A DNA stretch of 64,000 nt from Brachypodium distachyon (taxonomy: Eukaryota > Streptophyta > Magnoliopsida > Poales > Poaceae), in NCBI RefSeq assembly GCF_000005505.3, contig NC_016135.3, positions 11,750,613-11,814,612 on the forward strand, given 5' to 3'. The notes beneath the pieces were generated by a model, which saw only the letters and a program-made list of their open reading frames with translations, searched no databases and had not been told where the DNA came from. The translations under genes and the position numbers were made by a program. This document shows, piece after piece, positions 33,266 to 45,695 of the stretch (position 1 is the stretch's first letter; every line of letters begins with the position of its first letter).

Positions 33266-36225
33266 CCTACGTCGAATTACTCTCCTCTTTCCCATGCACT
33301 CATAATCCAGAAACCGCTATCTCTCTCATCGATTAAGCTGCCGGGGAGAAGAAGGATTGAAAGGTAGCTAACGCTATTGTTTATGGTTATGCAAAAGCTG
33401 TCATGTCGTACAATATACTACTACACGCTACAGTACCCATGTCGTACGTTGTTTACTAACTGTCACCAACTGTCGAAGTGGTTACCCATGCATATCTATG
33501 AGACCCTCTTTTTAGGTACGAATATATGAGAGACCTTCGTCGACGCAGGCAAGCTGCAGTGTGCAAGGGTGAGATGATGGCAGCCAATTGCCTTGTCGCC
33601 AAGCAAAATACAGTATTAAAAGTGTGTACGTCTATCGTGCTAATGCTATATATACGTACAAATAAAGCAGCTAGGTTAGACTCTCAGGCAGGCCGCCTGT
33701 CAGTAGAGATATCTGCACGAAAGTTCGTATCAAGTATTCATTCGCCTGCACATGCTGCCTAGCTAGTTACCTTTGCGTTGTTAATTAATTGGATCAAGTA
33801 ACAACCACCAAAGTGTGTATTAAAACCCTAAACCTCTCTCCGAGCTTTTGTGAAAGCGCTCGCTTTGGTCAGGTTGGGTAGGCTCCAGATCTCGAGGCAA
33901 AGCCTGCGTTTGTCTCTCGCCGACCGCCGTCGGATCTCTGCAGCACGTACGTGATGGGCCGGCGACGGAATTAAGCCAAAGGGCGCCCCCCAAAGGTGAT
34001 AGACCTCGCACGGGGGAAAAGGTGGCTAGCCCGCGGACCGTATGGAGATCGTGCGAGCAGTACTTGCATGCATTCGTCTCTCTCTTTTTTTTCATGCAAC
34101 GACTAGGACAAAGCTAGCCGGCCATCGCCCTGCAAGCTTGATTAATGATTATTAGCTTAATTTTATGGCTTAGACGAGAGTAAGTTGGCGATCGATCGAT
34201 GGTGGCCAGCCTGTGCTTGCGGATCTCTCGGCTGATCTCCTAAGGTTTCTTTTGAGGTATATGTGCTTGATCGCCTAGTACTTGCTTGGTGCTTTGGCCG
34301 TCCATTTGCATGCACATGCATGCCTGCATGCGTACTTTCTGAAGCTACGCAAGATTACTTGGGAGTAGTAGCCAGCAGATCGAAATACTTGGGAGTATTT
34401 CTAAAGCGACTGAGAGTTGATCCTAACAACCGTCCGATATGATTAATCACTGTTTATTAAGATTCGTGCAAGATTCATGCAAGTATGGAGAGTGAAAAAA
34501 TTTAAAGGGAGGGCTACGATAGTCGACCGAGACATGTACGTACACTCTCACTAAATAAACAAGGAATTAATTTGCTTTTACTCTAAACCCCAGTTACTTG
34601 GATTTTTCTAAAAAAACTCGCTTAAAATTGCAGGATGCTAATTACCTTACACATGCTTCCTTGGCCGGATCTGGTCAGTCTTTGTCCTGCTGCTTTCGTG
34701 CAGGGTATATGGAACTATCTGCATATGCATAAAGGTGCATGCCTATAGTGTATGTAGCTAGCCAGGCCTATTCCGTTGCCTACTAGCTGGGATTATGTCA
34801 GGTGATATCGTGATATGGTCAATCCATATACATATATGCGTGGTCAAATTTTTGAATTTTGCATCGCAGGCCTGCCCTCAAGCTAGTAGCTAGCCAGCTA
34901 GCAGTAATCAATAATTTAGTTTCATATCGTGCGTGCACGCATGCATGTCAAGACGTAGCATGAAGCAAAAGCTCAGCTAGTACAGTGGGAAGCAACCATA
35001 ACCATGCAACTACTTACTTAATTAACAGTGAACGCAATTAAAAAAACCAAAGCTCATTTTAGTAAGGGTCGACCAGTAGGAAAGAAGCACGAGGTTTGTC
35101 AGGGCGTGTGTCTGCTGGTCTCCTGCTGCCTGCCTGCCTGCCATGCAAATGCATGCAGAGCAGGCCGCGGGTCGTCGGTTGATCGATGCATGCAAAGAAA
35201 GCGATCGAGAGGGGAAAAAGGCCCAAAAGGCGAACTTAACGCAGGCAGAGGCTCTCCTTTGCTGGTCGTGACTGTGTACCCGCTGTACGTACGTGATCCT
35301 CCGTCGACGACGCCCAAGAAAAAGGAGCGAAAAAAGCTATAGCTCGCATGCACGCTGCTGCTGCGCTTGCCGGCCGGCATGCAGGCCGTTAGCTTTGCTT
35401 TGCCTATGGCTTGCATTGCATGCAGCTGCCGGATGGAAGAAGAGATGGTGGTGCCGGGCACGCATGGTCGAGCCGAGCGAGCGCAGCGTCCCGAGGCTGA
35501 CGCGATGCTCGCTCTCGATCCCTCTTTGACCACATGCATGCATGCTGACTTGCTTCTCGGTCACTGGTCCAGTGACCTCGAACCATCAGCCTCTTCTAGC
35601 TCTCCCATGCCGTCCGGCTGCATGAGGTCTTTACCTTAATTTTCGGTCAATGTTCCTGTTTCTCCATCTCTTCTTTTCTTTTCCACATCTCTGTAGGAAC
35701 CTTGCCTCAAAGGTACGGGTGTTACCGCTTCCTGTCGTCCGTCTCTTGCCTTGTCCCTCGGAAGTTCAAGAGAATGTCATATTTGCCACTAAAATTCTGC
35801 CCAAATGTTATTTGGAGTTTTTTGTTTCTAAATTTATTATTCAAAATTTGCATGGTACAAATATGTCACTACCGTTAGTTGACTGTTAAGCAAAAGATGA
35901 ACAATTGTCAGTTTTTTCATATTGACCAAAATACCCCTAGATCCACATGTTAGAAAAAAAGAGAGTAAAATACCCTTGAGCCCCCCTCTCTCCGTCAGAA
36001 AAAAGACAAAAAAAATGATGATCGAGTTTTGGTATATTAGTCTACTGAAATCTATTATGAATTTGTGATGTTAAGTAAAATCAAGGGGAAGCGTTAAAAA
36101 TTAAGGTATATTAGTCTACTGAAATTTTCATTACAAAAAATGGAAGCGTTAAAAATGCCACCTGTCCAATTGCATAGAAGAAATATTTAAAAAAATATAT
36201 ATATTAATTACAAATGTATACCTTA
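33266..36225. other. Intergenic DNA, no supported gene
   Basis: Mixed composition with many GCATGC and CTAGCTAG motifs. Several open frames (for example around 33820-34095 and 35028-35640) overlap on both strands and show no motif. A short direct repeat, GGTATATTAGTCTACTGAAAT, occurs at about 36031 and 36102. Confidence 0.5.
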
Positions 36226-36230
36226 GAGAA

Positions 36231-37081
36231 CGTTGTTGTTCTCGACAACAATTAGCGTAAGGGGTGCCAAAACTCGATGGCACAAGTGCGAGTATAAAAG
36301 TAGGGCGTGTACGCCGACCTTATAGCGAAGGTCGCCGTACACTTGGACAAGTTGACACGTCGATATTTTTTGAATAGGTTCGGTCGACCCTGCGGGTGCG
36401 ATCTAATCCTATGTTAGGAGAGGCTTCGAAGGGATCGTTAGCCAAAGCGTTCCGGGTCGATCGACGCTCCCCGAATCGCTTAGCGAGAGGTCGAAAGGGG
36501 CCTCCCTCGTACTTGGGCCGAACGAGGCTTCCCAAGTAGCGAGGTCGAAATACCCTTAGGACTCTAACCAGATTCCCTCTCCTTCGGGCTCGGACCGAAC
36601 GAGACTTCCCGAGATCCCGAAACTAGAACTCCTCTCAAAGAGGCTCTCTAGCCCTCTCCCCTTGAGTTTATTCAAGTGAGAGTGAGCGGTACATGCCCCC
36701 ATGGGGGGTATTTATAGCTTAGGGGTACATGACAAAAGACCATGCCTACCCTTGGGGGAGAGAGAAAAGTAGGGGCATAATGGTAAAAGTAGCTTCTTGG
36801 TCCATAACTTTTGTGTGCACCAAGTGGGAAAAGTGGGGCTTGGTCCATGACCAACCATGGACTAAGGGCACCCTCCTCACACCTTTTTTGCCCCCTACTC
36901 AAGCTCAATTTTCTCTTTGACCATGGCATGAGAGGCTTGATTTGTTGACTTCTCTTCCCTTGCCATGTAGGATTGACCATGCCACGTTGGCGTCTTGACT
37001 TGTGCTGAGAAATGTTGACCTAGTCGTCGCCACGTAGAATTTACGGCCCGGGCCATATAAGGGTTTTATTTTACTGCAACA
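36231..37081 (-). mobile_element. Solo gypsy LTR (851 bp) with GAGAA target duplication
   Basis: Starts (C)GTTGTTGTTCTCGACAACAA and ends TTTTACTGCAACA. Flanked by GAGAA at 36226-36230 and GAGAA at 37082-37086. The first base is C where the sister LTR at 58230 has T. A minus-strand TATA (TATAAATA, complement of 36709-36716) sets the orientation. It is the same family as 39628-39942 and 58230-59067. Confidence 0.92.
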
Positions 37082-37922
37082 GAGAAAATTTCTATGTATT
37101 ACAATATATACTACAAATTAATCAAACAAACACATAGGGATCAATCCTAAGGAAGCAATTCTCTCCAAAGTTCCCTTGAATTCCAGGATACTTTATGGAT
37201 TTCAATATTTTTTTCGTGAATGCCCTTTTTAACGTTATGCTTTCACTTTTGTCACACAAATTACCCCATTTGTGAGATTTTCACAATCTTATTCCATTTA
37301 ACTTTTGTCACTTTTTACCCCATTTAGTTTTTTTTCTCGATCCCTTTTTCCTGATGTCTGACAGGTTGCCAGCACATCAGGCTCGGAGACAGATTCTTCC
37401 GGGTCATTTGCCGGTCATGCTGAGCTCCGAAACCATGTAGCCGACCGACTACTTCCCCAACGGTGACGGCCGGAACGTCTGCTCAATGCTGCCCGAGTGT
37501 GCAGCCGATTCAGGTGCATGCATAAGAGCAATCTAGCAGATACCGAATACAGCCCCGAACCGAGAAATAACTGCCGCTTTTCGGATTCGGTGGGAAAAAG
37601 AGCACCTGACTACATAACGAAAACGGACCCTGACCCGAAAAATCCTTTCGGGGATCCGATCTCCCGGGCGAAAAATCCTACGCGGGGTGGAGATCGGATT
37701 GGGGCGGAACCGAAACTGCGCTGAACTCGTTGGCGGGAGGGAAGTTTCCGCTACGCGCTAGAGCTCCAACCACTCGCCGTCGACGCCGCCGATCTACTCG
37801 CCTGAGCTCCATCCGGCCATGCACCGCCCCACAAAGTATGACATGGAGAACCCCAAATCCTCATACTACCGTTCGACAGCTGCTCCTGGCTCGTCCTACA
37901 CTCCCGTGGCCAATCTTCATCC
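37082..37922 (+). repeat. Duplicated flank segment, copy 1
   Basis: Matches 59068-59908 nearly base for base, with scattered substitutions and one-base indels, beginning at the same GAGAA junction after a gypsy LTR. Contains the upstream region and start of the gene-like fragment at 37819. Confidence 0.92.
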
Positions 37923-38474
37923 CGGCGCTGCGCCTTCCCCGCCTCCGTCGGCAACCCTGTGTTGGCCGCCTCCAAACTGAAGAGGCAGGAAAACCATACG
38001 GGGCAGGGACAAGCCCCTCCCTCAAGGGCCCCTTTCGTCCCACGTCAAGTGCCTGCCGTTGCGGCTCCTCCCTCCGCCTTGCCCGAGGCGAACGGGGGGC
38101 GGTTGAAGATGATGGCCGGACGGCTTAAGAGGAAGATGGTGGCACCCCGAGATGCACCCCCGCGTCCACCAGCTCCAGCAGCCGCCCTGCCGAGCAGTCG
38201 GTCGCCCCACAGCTATTCGACGATAGGCCCGATAGGTAAATTTGTCAGCCCTCGTACTCGATTCAGGCGAGATTTAGGGTGAATCGATGAAATTGCTTTC
38301 TCTTCCATTCTTGTATCTTCGATTATAATACGCTTCCAGCGTCGTATGCGGATTTGTTGGCCGAGAATGTGGTCAACATTGATTCGGCGCCGCTAGAGGA
38401 TTTTGATGCCGGCATGGATGCGGATGGGGCTGAGGGGGAAGAAGAAAATGATTTCAAAGAAATTGACGAGGCCG
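37819..38474 (+). pseudogene. Host-gene-like 5' fragment, frameshifted, unrecognised
   Basis: ATG at 37819 opens MHRPTKYDMENPKSSYYRST. The frame is lost near 37955 and continues in another frame (LAASKLKRQENHTGQGQ ... SYSTIGPI). A GT-AG intron fits at 38236-38339, after which SYADLLAENVVNIDSAPLED and an acidic EGEEENDFKEIDEAV follow, ending at a TGA at 38477-38479 created where the next insert begins. The basic-then-acidic layout resembles N-terminal regions of plant MYB/SANT-like or NAM-associated proteins often found with transposons, but I cannot assign a family. Copy 2 (59068-59908) covers only its beginning. Confidence 0.45.
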
Positions 38475-39600
38475 TGTGAAAGATCGGTATGGTCGACTAG
38501 AGGGGGGGAGGGTGAATAGGCAACTAACAAATTTTACTTTTTTTTCACTTTTAAGGATACAAGCATCAATACACGGGTTCACTAAAACGTCTAAATGATG
38601 AACACCCCTAGTATGATGCAATAGCCGAAGCACAAGATAAACAATTAAGCTTAGCAAAGTAAAGGGGGTAAGAATGATACCACACGGCAGACGAAGATTT
38701 TCACCGGAGTTCCACCTTTTGGGATAGGTGTCCGTCTCCGTTTGGAGGAGTGCTCTACCACAAAAGTAGAGGCGCCACAAAGGATCACTCTATTCTCCTC
38801 TCACAACACCACAAAGGCGAGGTGAGCTGGACTAAGTGGCTTCCTTGAGGGCGAACGCCAACCCTTACAAACTTGACCGGAGCTCTCTCCACAACTTAAT
38901 TGGAGGCTTCCAATCCGAGGAGAAGGACACGTCTCCACAACTTAATTGGAGGCTCCTTCCCGAATCCACAAGCACCACCTCACAAGATTTGTGGCCTTGA
39001 GGAGACACCTTCCGGCTAGAGATCCCAAAATCCCAAGAGTAACAAAGTCCACAAAGGAAACAAGGGGAATCAACCTTTTGGCTTGGTGAAACCCTAGATC
39101 TCAATCTTCTTCTCCAAAGATCAAAGTATAGACTTGGGGGATCAACTATGGAGGCAGATCGAGGGAAATGAAGTTCTTGTTCTTGGGCAGAGAGAAAATG
39201 GCTGTTCTTGGCTTCTGCTCGGGCAAAAGACATGTTGCGGACGAAGGGGTATTTATATGGGCCCCCAAAAATAGAACCGTTTTGCACTGCGTAGTCACAG
39301 GCCGGAACTTCGGGTCTGGAGCCGGAACTTTCGCAAATTCCCTGAAGTTCCACCGAAGACCTGAAAGTTCCATATTTTTCTGGATTCTAACCGAGAGCAA
39401 CCAGAAGTTGGACCGGAACTTCCTCCCCTGAAGTTGGACCGGAAGTTCCACCCATTGGACCGGAACTTCCACCCTTGAAATTCTGGCAGCCCAAAAATTG
39501 AGCTTTGGAGATTGGTTTCTTCTCTCACTTTTTGGGTAGGCTTTTTAGTGGGTGCAAAATATGGTAGATATGTGTACGTGAAGTTGATTCTCCCATGACC
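38475..39600 (-). mobile_element. Sirevirus/copia-like LTR fragment
   Basis: Begins TGTGAAAGATCGGTATGGTCG followed by a CTAGAGGGGGGG..GGTGAATAGG block common at one edge of grass copia LTRs. A minus-strand TATA (CATATAAATACC, near 39247-39258) indicates minus orientation. 39295-39475 carries repeated GGAACTTC/GAAGTTCC motifs. The right boundary is not clear and no internal domain is attached. It interrupts the gene-like fragment at 38474. Confidence 0.55.
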
Positions 39601-39627
39601 CTCCCATGTAGATATGTGTACGTGAAG

Positions 39628-39942
39628 TGGGGGCAAAATGGTAAAAGTAGCTTCTTGGTCCATAGCTTTTGTGTGCACCATGTGGGAAAAGTGGGGCTTG
39701 GTCCATGGTCCACTATGGACTACGGGCCCACTCCTCACATCTTTCTTGCCCCCTACTCAATCTCAATTTTCCCTTTGACCATGGCATGAGAGGCTTGACT
39801 TGTTGACTTGTCTTCCTTTGCCATGTAGGATTGATCATGCCACGTTGGCGCCTTGATTTGTGCTGAAAAATGTTGACTTAGTCGTCGCCACGTAGGATTT
39901 ACGGTCCAGGCTCATATAAGGATTTTATTTTACTACAACAGT
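39628..39942 (-). repeat. Truncated 3' LTR of the Tat gypsy element
   Basis: Corresponds to the last ~315 bp (plus-strand sense) of the 851-bp LTR at 36231-37081, ending TTTTACTACAACA. The first ~540 bp are missing. Right of it, GTAGCCCTCTTGAG reads on the minus strand as a purine-rich tract (CAAGAGGGCTAC). Confidence 0.85.
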
Positions 39943-40649
39943 AGCCCTCTTGAGCTGGAAGCATTGTGAATGCCTTCGGGTCAACCATCGTGAGAGACTC
40001 CTGAGATCTTCCCTTCGTGAGAGGCCGAGGTACTTTGGTAGCTTTCTTGCAAAAAAGGAGCCTTGGAGGTGTTTCTGGGAAATTCCATGCCTTCGGCGAT
40101 CTTCTTTGAGAGAAATCGGATTTCGGTGGATATTTAAGCAAAACCGGGACCCTAGGGGCCTCTATGCGAGAAAATTGGTATCCCGAAGGACTATTTTGCA
40201 AAAATCAGGGACCTCGAGGGTCTCCCCGAAATTTCTGAGGACTTACTGGCAATTTTTTCAAAATCCTGGGCCTTTATGCAATTTTTCCGAACCCAGCCGG
40301 CCGCGTGGGCCCGCTGGGCCGGCTGCGCACGCGCGGGCACGAAATGGTCCAGGGCCCGGGCCGACGTCCCTAGGTGAGCAGGCTTCCTCTCCCCCCTTTT
40401 GTTTTTTTTTACCTGGGCTGATTTTGGGCCGTCTGCTGGGCCGTGGCCCAGCCCGGCTTGGTACCGGTTCACCGTGCATTACGAAGATCCGACGGCTGGG
40501 GAGGCCACCCAACCCTAGAACGGACGGCTGGGGGCCTTTCTTCTTCCTCGGTACGGTGCATTGAAAAGGAGGTCAAACCGACCACCCCTGCGCTCGCCGG
40601 CATCACCACGGCTGACGCGGGAGGCCTCAGCCCCGGTCGGGGCATCTTC

Positions 40650-40668
40650 GGGGGGGGGGGGGGGGGGG
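40650..40668. repeat. Homopolymer G tract (19 bp)
   Basis: Nineteen consecutive G between CATCTTC and CTCCCC. Confidence 0.95.
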
Positions 40669-40806
40669 CTCCCCTTCCTCCTCTCTTTCTTCCTTTGGGA
40701 AAAGGCGCCTTGTTTCCTTCCCTTCTCATCGGTTTGAGTCATTGGGAGGACGGCGAGGTGTCGAGTTTCGATTGGCCGGCCCGGACGCCGAGGACTCCTT
40801 GGCAAA

Positions 40807-40815
40807 CTATAAAAT
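40807..40815 (+). promoter_or_regulatory. Candidate TATA box of the antisense gene
   Basis: CTATAAAAT on the plus strand inside the gypsy element, upstream of the antisense coding region. Confidence 0.4.
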
Positions 40816-41947
40816 GGAACCAGGGGTTCATGGGGGAGCTCCACACCGGCCTTGTCTGATTTCTCCGGCGCTGAAGCCTCGTTCGGCGGCGTCCGAGACT
40901 TCTCCGGGGTTTGGTGTTCTAGGGAGCTTCGTAGGGGCTTTAGCCACGTCTTTGTTGTCACGGCGATCGTCTTGGCCGCTAAGGAGCCGCTGCGGAGTCT
41001 TGTCGTCGTTGAGGCTTCGTGGGGACGAGGCATGCGCGCGAGGCCACTTGGACTGAGGTGTAGGCGCTGCCTTCAAGTCTTCCTGGGAGACCCTTGTCGT
41101 CGGCCAAGCCTTCCCTGCTCGTGTGAAGGTGAGAGGAGGCAGCACCATGCCTGCCACGGCGAGTTTGAGCTTTGCAGGTTCTCTGGGCATTCCGTCGAAC
41201 ACCCTAGGGGTGCGAGGTTGTCCCACGCGGTGCGCGTGTCCGGGTGCGCCGGGACGCCAGTCGTGGGGTGGCGTTGCGAGCGCGGAGCAAGCCGGCGGGG
41301 CACGGGAGTAGGCCTTGAGCCCCCGGGTCGCGCGCACAAGCTGGAGCATGTGCTTCGTCGGCGTGGAGCACCTCGAGACTGTTTGGCGCGGCGGGTGTGG
41401 CAAACGCGGGACGCAGCGCGGACGCGCGGGAAATGGCGCGGATGGGGCGCGCACGGCGGGGCGCGAGCGGGGGGCGCATGGAATGGCGCGAGCGATGCGC
41501 GCACCGCCGTGTGAGCAGGGCGGGCGCGGCTCAGCGCGAGCGAGGCGCGTACGGGCGCGCGGCGAGGGCGTGGCATTATGCCGAGCACTTGGTGGGCGCG
41601 GGCAACAGCCCGTACCTTCCTCTTTTTTTTTGCGTGCGGGCGGGCCGAGGTCTTCGGCCTGAGAGGCTTGGCCTCTCTTTTTTTTTTCTTTTTAGCAGTG
41701 GCTTGCGGACGGGCCGAGGAGCTGGTGGGCCGGAGGCCTGTGGAGCCCGGGCTCCCCTCTCCTCTTTTTATCTTGCGCGGGGGCAGGCCGAGGCCTACGG
41801 CCCGAGAGGCTTGGCCTCTCTTTTTTTATCCCCGCGGGCTGAGCGGCCCAGGGAGCTTGGCTCCCCCTTTTTTTTGCTTGCTAGTCTCTTTGTGATTTCC
41901 CCGTACTTCCTATTAACCGTTGTTGATTCCTTGTTTGTTTAGGCGAA

Positions 41948-44622
41948 ATGGCGGGTCCCGACACCGAGCCCGCGACCGAGAGGGGGCCGTCCAAGGGCTC
42001 CGCGGAGGAGCGCGCGGCGAACTGACAGTCGAGGAAGAAGAAGGTCGCCTTTCGTCCACGTGGGTATCCTCCGGTGGTCCCGTTGGCTCCAATGGAGGGC
42101 GGTTGGGCTCACGACTACCTTCTCCCGTCTTCAACGAGCCCCGAGGACCATGTCCAGCTGGAGGAGGCGGGATACTTCCCCAAGGGGGACGATATCTTCC
42201 CTAATGGGGAGGAGTTCAAGCTCGACCACAAGCGGCGTCCAGGGTGCATCGTGGTGTTTTCGGCTTGGTTCCATGCCGGCTTGTGTGTGCCCATCCACCC
42301 CTTCTGATGGAGTTCTTGGAGACGTATGGCATCGAGTTGGCCCAGCTCCACCCTTCGGTGATCATGAAGTTGAACGTGTTTCGCTGGCTGTGTGAGACGG
42401 CTCTTCACGAGGACCTTCGATGAAGCTGCTGCTGTTCTACTTCACCGTGGAGGTGAGGGAGTCGCTCACTCCCGACGGCTTTACCCTGAGCGCCTTTGGT
42501 TCGGTGAACCTGAGGCTTCGTTCCGACTTTGGAGACGACTTTCTACTCATGCCGGGGAGGAGCACGGTGAAGTTGTTTAACAAGTGGGAGTCCTAGTGGT
42601 TTTTCCTTCGGGCTTCGAAGACACGTCTTCGACACACGGGTGATCTTCCTCGACACTCGGGGGCTGGAGGCCTCAAGGAGGTTTCTCACCCTGGCGAGCC
42701 TTGGTCGACCGACCTTTGGAAGGTGACCAAGATCAAGGAGGTGTCTGCCGAGAGGAGCTTTCGCGACCTTATGGAGGAGATGGTTATGGCGGGGCGCTTC
42801 ATCATGAGGAGCCGCCTGAGGTTCGAGCTTGGGATCCCTCGGGCTTTCCGTCCTCCGCAGTTTGTCACCACGCGTGAATACCGCTCCCTTTTTCCTTCGG
42901 GCTTCGATTGTTTTTCCCTTGTGATGGTACTTAACAACTTTGGCTTGCCTCTTTTCAGCGACGTTTTCTGAGGAGAGGGCGGCGCTATGGGCCGTGTAGT
43001 TGATAGGTCCGTATGGCGGGCCGGAGCACCGAGGCTACGAGACCAAGATCAGCGGCAGGGGATGTCACAACTTCATCGCGAACTGCTTCGGGAAGATGGT
43101 GCCAATGCGACAGGATCCAAAGTTTGGGTGCTTCCTTCGAGTGGGTGATCGCTACTCCCGCTTGGCGACACCGTCGATGCTGGCGGTAGGGTCCAAGTCG
43201 CGGGACACTTGCGGGAAGGTGAAGACGGGGACGGCGGTGTTGGGCCTGGCGGTGCCTGTTGTGCCGGTCCCCAAGATACCTCGCCCGTCGAGTGGATGCA
43301 AGAGGAAGGCTCCCGAACTCCTTCTCCTTCTTACGACTATACCCCGGCGGATTCGGTAGACCCCGTCGTGGGTGAGTCGAGGTCCCCCATGAGGGTGACC
43401 TTGGACCTGCACATGAAGGGGAAGATTGGGCTTGAGCACGTGCTTCCTCCTTCGAGCCATGAGGTTGAGGCTTTCACTCGTGAGACGGGGCTTCGGCTGC
43501 AGAGCGACTCGGTGGTGGAGTTGTCGACCGGAGCCAGTGGTGTGGGAGTCCCGGTGTTCTCCATCGGTCGCGAGCGTCCTGAGGAGGATGCTCCTACCTC
43601 GGGTGAGTGCTTTTCTCTTTGGCTGTGTCGTTCTTCTTTGAAGATTCTGACATAGTTTTCTTGGTTTGTTTTCAGGTGCGAGGGCCACGGCTCCTGAGGT
43701 TCCCGAGGGCGAGCCCCCTACTCAGACGAGGGACGGAGAGCTTCCGACGATCGAGGGTGGGGTGAGAGATCCTCTCGTGACACTGGAGCTGGTGAGCATC
43801 CGCGACATGTCTCCCTTGGTCCTTCGGTTTTGCTTTTGAGCTAACTTAGTCTTCTTCGTAGGTGAGGGGTTTGGTCAAGACCGTGGGTGCCCTTCCTGCC
43901 CTCAAGACTCAGGTGGGGGCACTTTCCGCTGCTTTGGACGTGGAGATGTCCAAAAGTCTACCTTTGCCTTGAGCGAGTTGGCTTCGGAGAGGGTGCGGCG
44001 CGAGGCCGTGGAGGTTGAGCTTTCCCGCGTTTCGGCGGAGCTCGCGGTCATGGAGACCAGGGCTCGGCTCACTGAGGAGCATCAGGCGGATGAGATTGCA
44101 AAGACTCATCGAGTTGAGGAGGACTTGGTGGTGGCCAACCTTGATAGGGAGCACGCTCGAGCGGAGGCTGCTTCCCTCAAGGTAGAGTTGGCTGCAGCGA
44201 GTGACGGCCCGATGCTCGTTCCCCGTGCTCGCCCTCCTTCGGATCGTCGTCCCGAGGTGGTTTCGCTTTTACTTGCTCAGGCCACTGAGATTCGGGAGAC
44301 GATGATCTGCTTGAGGAGCGTTTCCCAGCCGGACCTTCCTCCGTGTCGCACGGTGGATGAGGCGAGCATGGTGCTTACTTCCCAGGTGGAGCTCATTGAG
44401 CCTACTATGAAGAAGTGCCTCCTGAGTACGGGTGCTCGACTTGTTACGTCGGCGGTCGCGGCAGTTCTAAACGGCGGTGCCGGGATGAGTGGGCTTGAGG
44501 GTGAGATGTCTCACGGGGCGAAGAAGTTTCTGGCGGACCAAGGTGCTCCTCTTCGCGCTCGGGCTCAATGCTTCGTGCGTTGCCTTGAGCCCGCTCTTCA
44601 GGAGGGTGACGGTGAGGCGTGA
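41948..44622 (+). pseudogene. Antisense gene of Tat gypsy element (putative gypsy-type transposon domain), broken
   Basis: ATG at 41948 (MAGPDTEPATERGPSKG) runs into a TGA near 42024. Conserved blocks follow: CIVVFSAWFHAGLCVPIHPF then, after a TGA at 42305, EFLETYGIELAQLHPSVI and KLNVFRWLC, the pattern of the plant 'putative gypsy type transposon' domain (PF04195-like). Two short introns with good sites are visible: 43603-43675 (GTGAGT...TTTTCAG) and 43792-43861 (GTGAGC...CGTAG). From about 43969 (after a one-base frameshift) a coiled-coil-like Glu/Arg/Ala-rich region runs to the stop at 44622. Such antisense genes are known in Tat elements (for example the Grande group); their function is unknown. 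Confidence 0.7.
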
Positions 44623-45695
44623 GCCTCGTTGCCCTCGGAGGTGGTAATGTATCTCAGCTGCTTACTTATGCGATGTTGCATATCCCCACTTGACTTAGCC
44701 TCATGGCTTGCATGTTTGGGCTTTGAGTCGTAGAGGTTGTAAGGCAGCTTTTTTGTTGTGTTTCATGCTTCACTATGTAGTCAATATTATCAGAAATGTT
44801 AACTTAGCTCAGTATGTATTTCTCATGTTTCACCATGTAGTCAACATTATTAGAAATGTTAACTTGGCTTCAACATGTGTTTCTTGGAGTACTATATTTC
44901 CTTCTTGCGAAGTACTATATTTCCTCAGTTTATACAGCTCGCGATCGTTCGCTATGATTACACTTTTGTGTTATCAATTGTTGTCACCATTGGGATACGA
45001 CTCGGCTTCGGTGCCTTAGGCCATGGTGACGAGCCATGGGTCCTAGTACCATTTTGAGGGTCGCTGTCGACATGCCGGTAGTGATCCAGACATTTCGACC
45101 TGCCGTTCGGGAAATTTCATGCGGAATTTTCCCTCTTCGGACTTCAGGAAGCTATGCTTTTCCGCGATGATTATGGAGCCTTAACCCGGTTACTATCATG
45201 CAGGCTTGTACGCGACGTCTCGCATACGGGTAGCATGGTTCTCCGAGGTAAGTAAGCTCATGCATAACTCGCTTATTTGCGGTTCCCCTTAAATGCATTT
45301 TAAGGAGCTTCCGGTCCTCGGGGGACTTGGTTCTACTTGGTGGATCCACCAAGGAACGAGTCGCTAGTAGCGACCTATGTCCATGGACCTTTTTTAGACG
45401 ATGCTTGGGCCAACGGAGGCCTTTCCGTGTTCCTCGGTGAGCGGCACAGGGGTAGCGGCTTTTACGACGATGAGTCGTGTGAGTGTCTCGTGTCACTCTT
45501 AATTTTTCCTCAAGGACTTGTTTTATTGATTCTTACTTCCTTGTCTTAAGGTATGGCCCAATGGGCACTTACAAGCCTTATGTAGACGTGGCCTCATTGG
45601 CGCCTATGATCCCTCGAAGTTTCGTAGGGAGGAGGCCGGTTGGGCGCTGATGATCTCCTTTTGGGAGCGGCAAGGACTGCCCTTGAAGGTCTTCC
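44623..45695. other. Gypsy element spacer between antisense gene and integrase
   Basis: Partly T-rich. A short direct repeat, TAGTCAACATTATNAGAAATGTTAACTT-like, occurs near 44778 and 44837. No recognised coding motif. Confidence 0.45.

Noticed and set aside
35028..35640. Cluster of overlapping open frames on both strands
   Set aside because: No motif, no consistent codon pattern, mutually overlapping.
40443..41942. Long plus- and minus-strand open frames left of the antisense gene
   Set aside because: Very GC-rich repeat DNA in the gypsy element; low-complexity Arg/Ala/Gly products without motifs.
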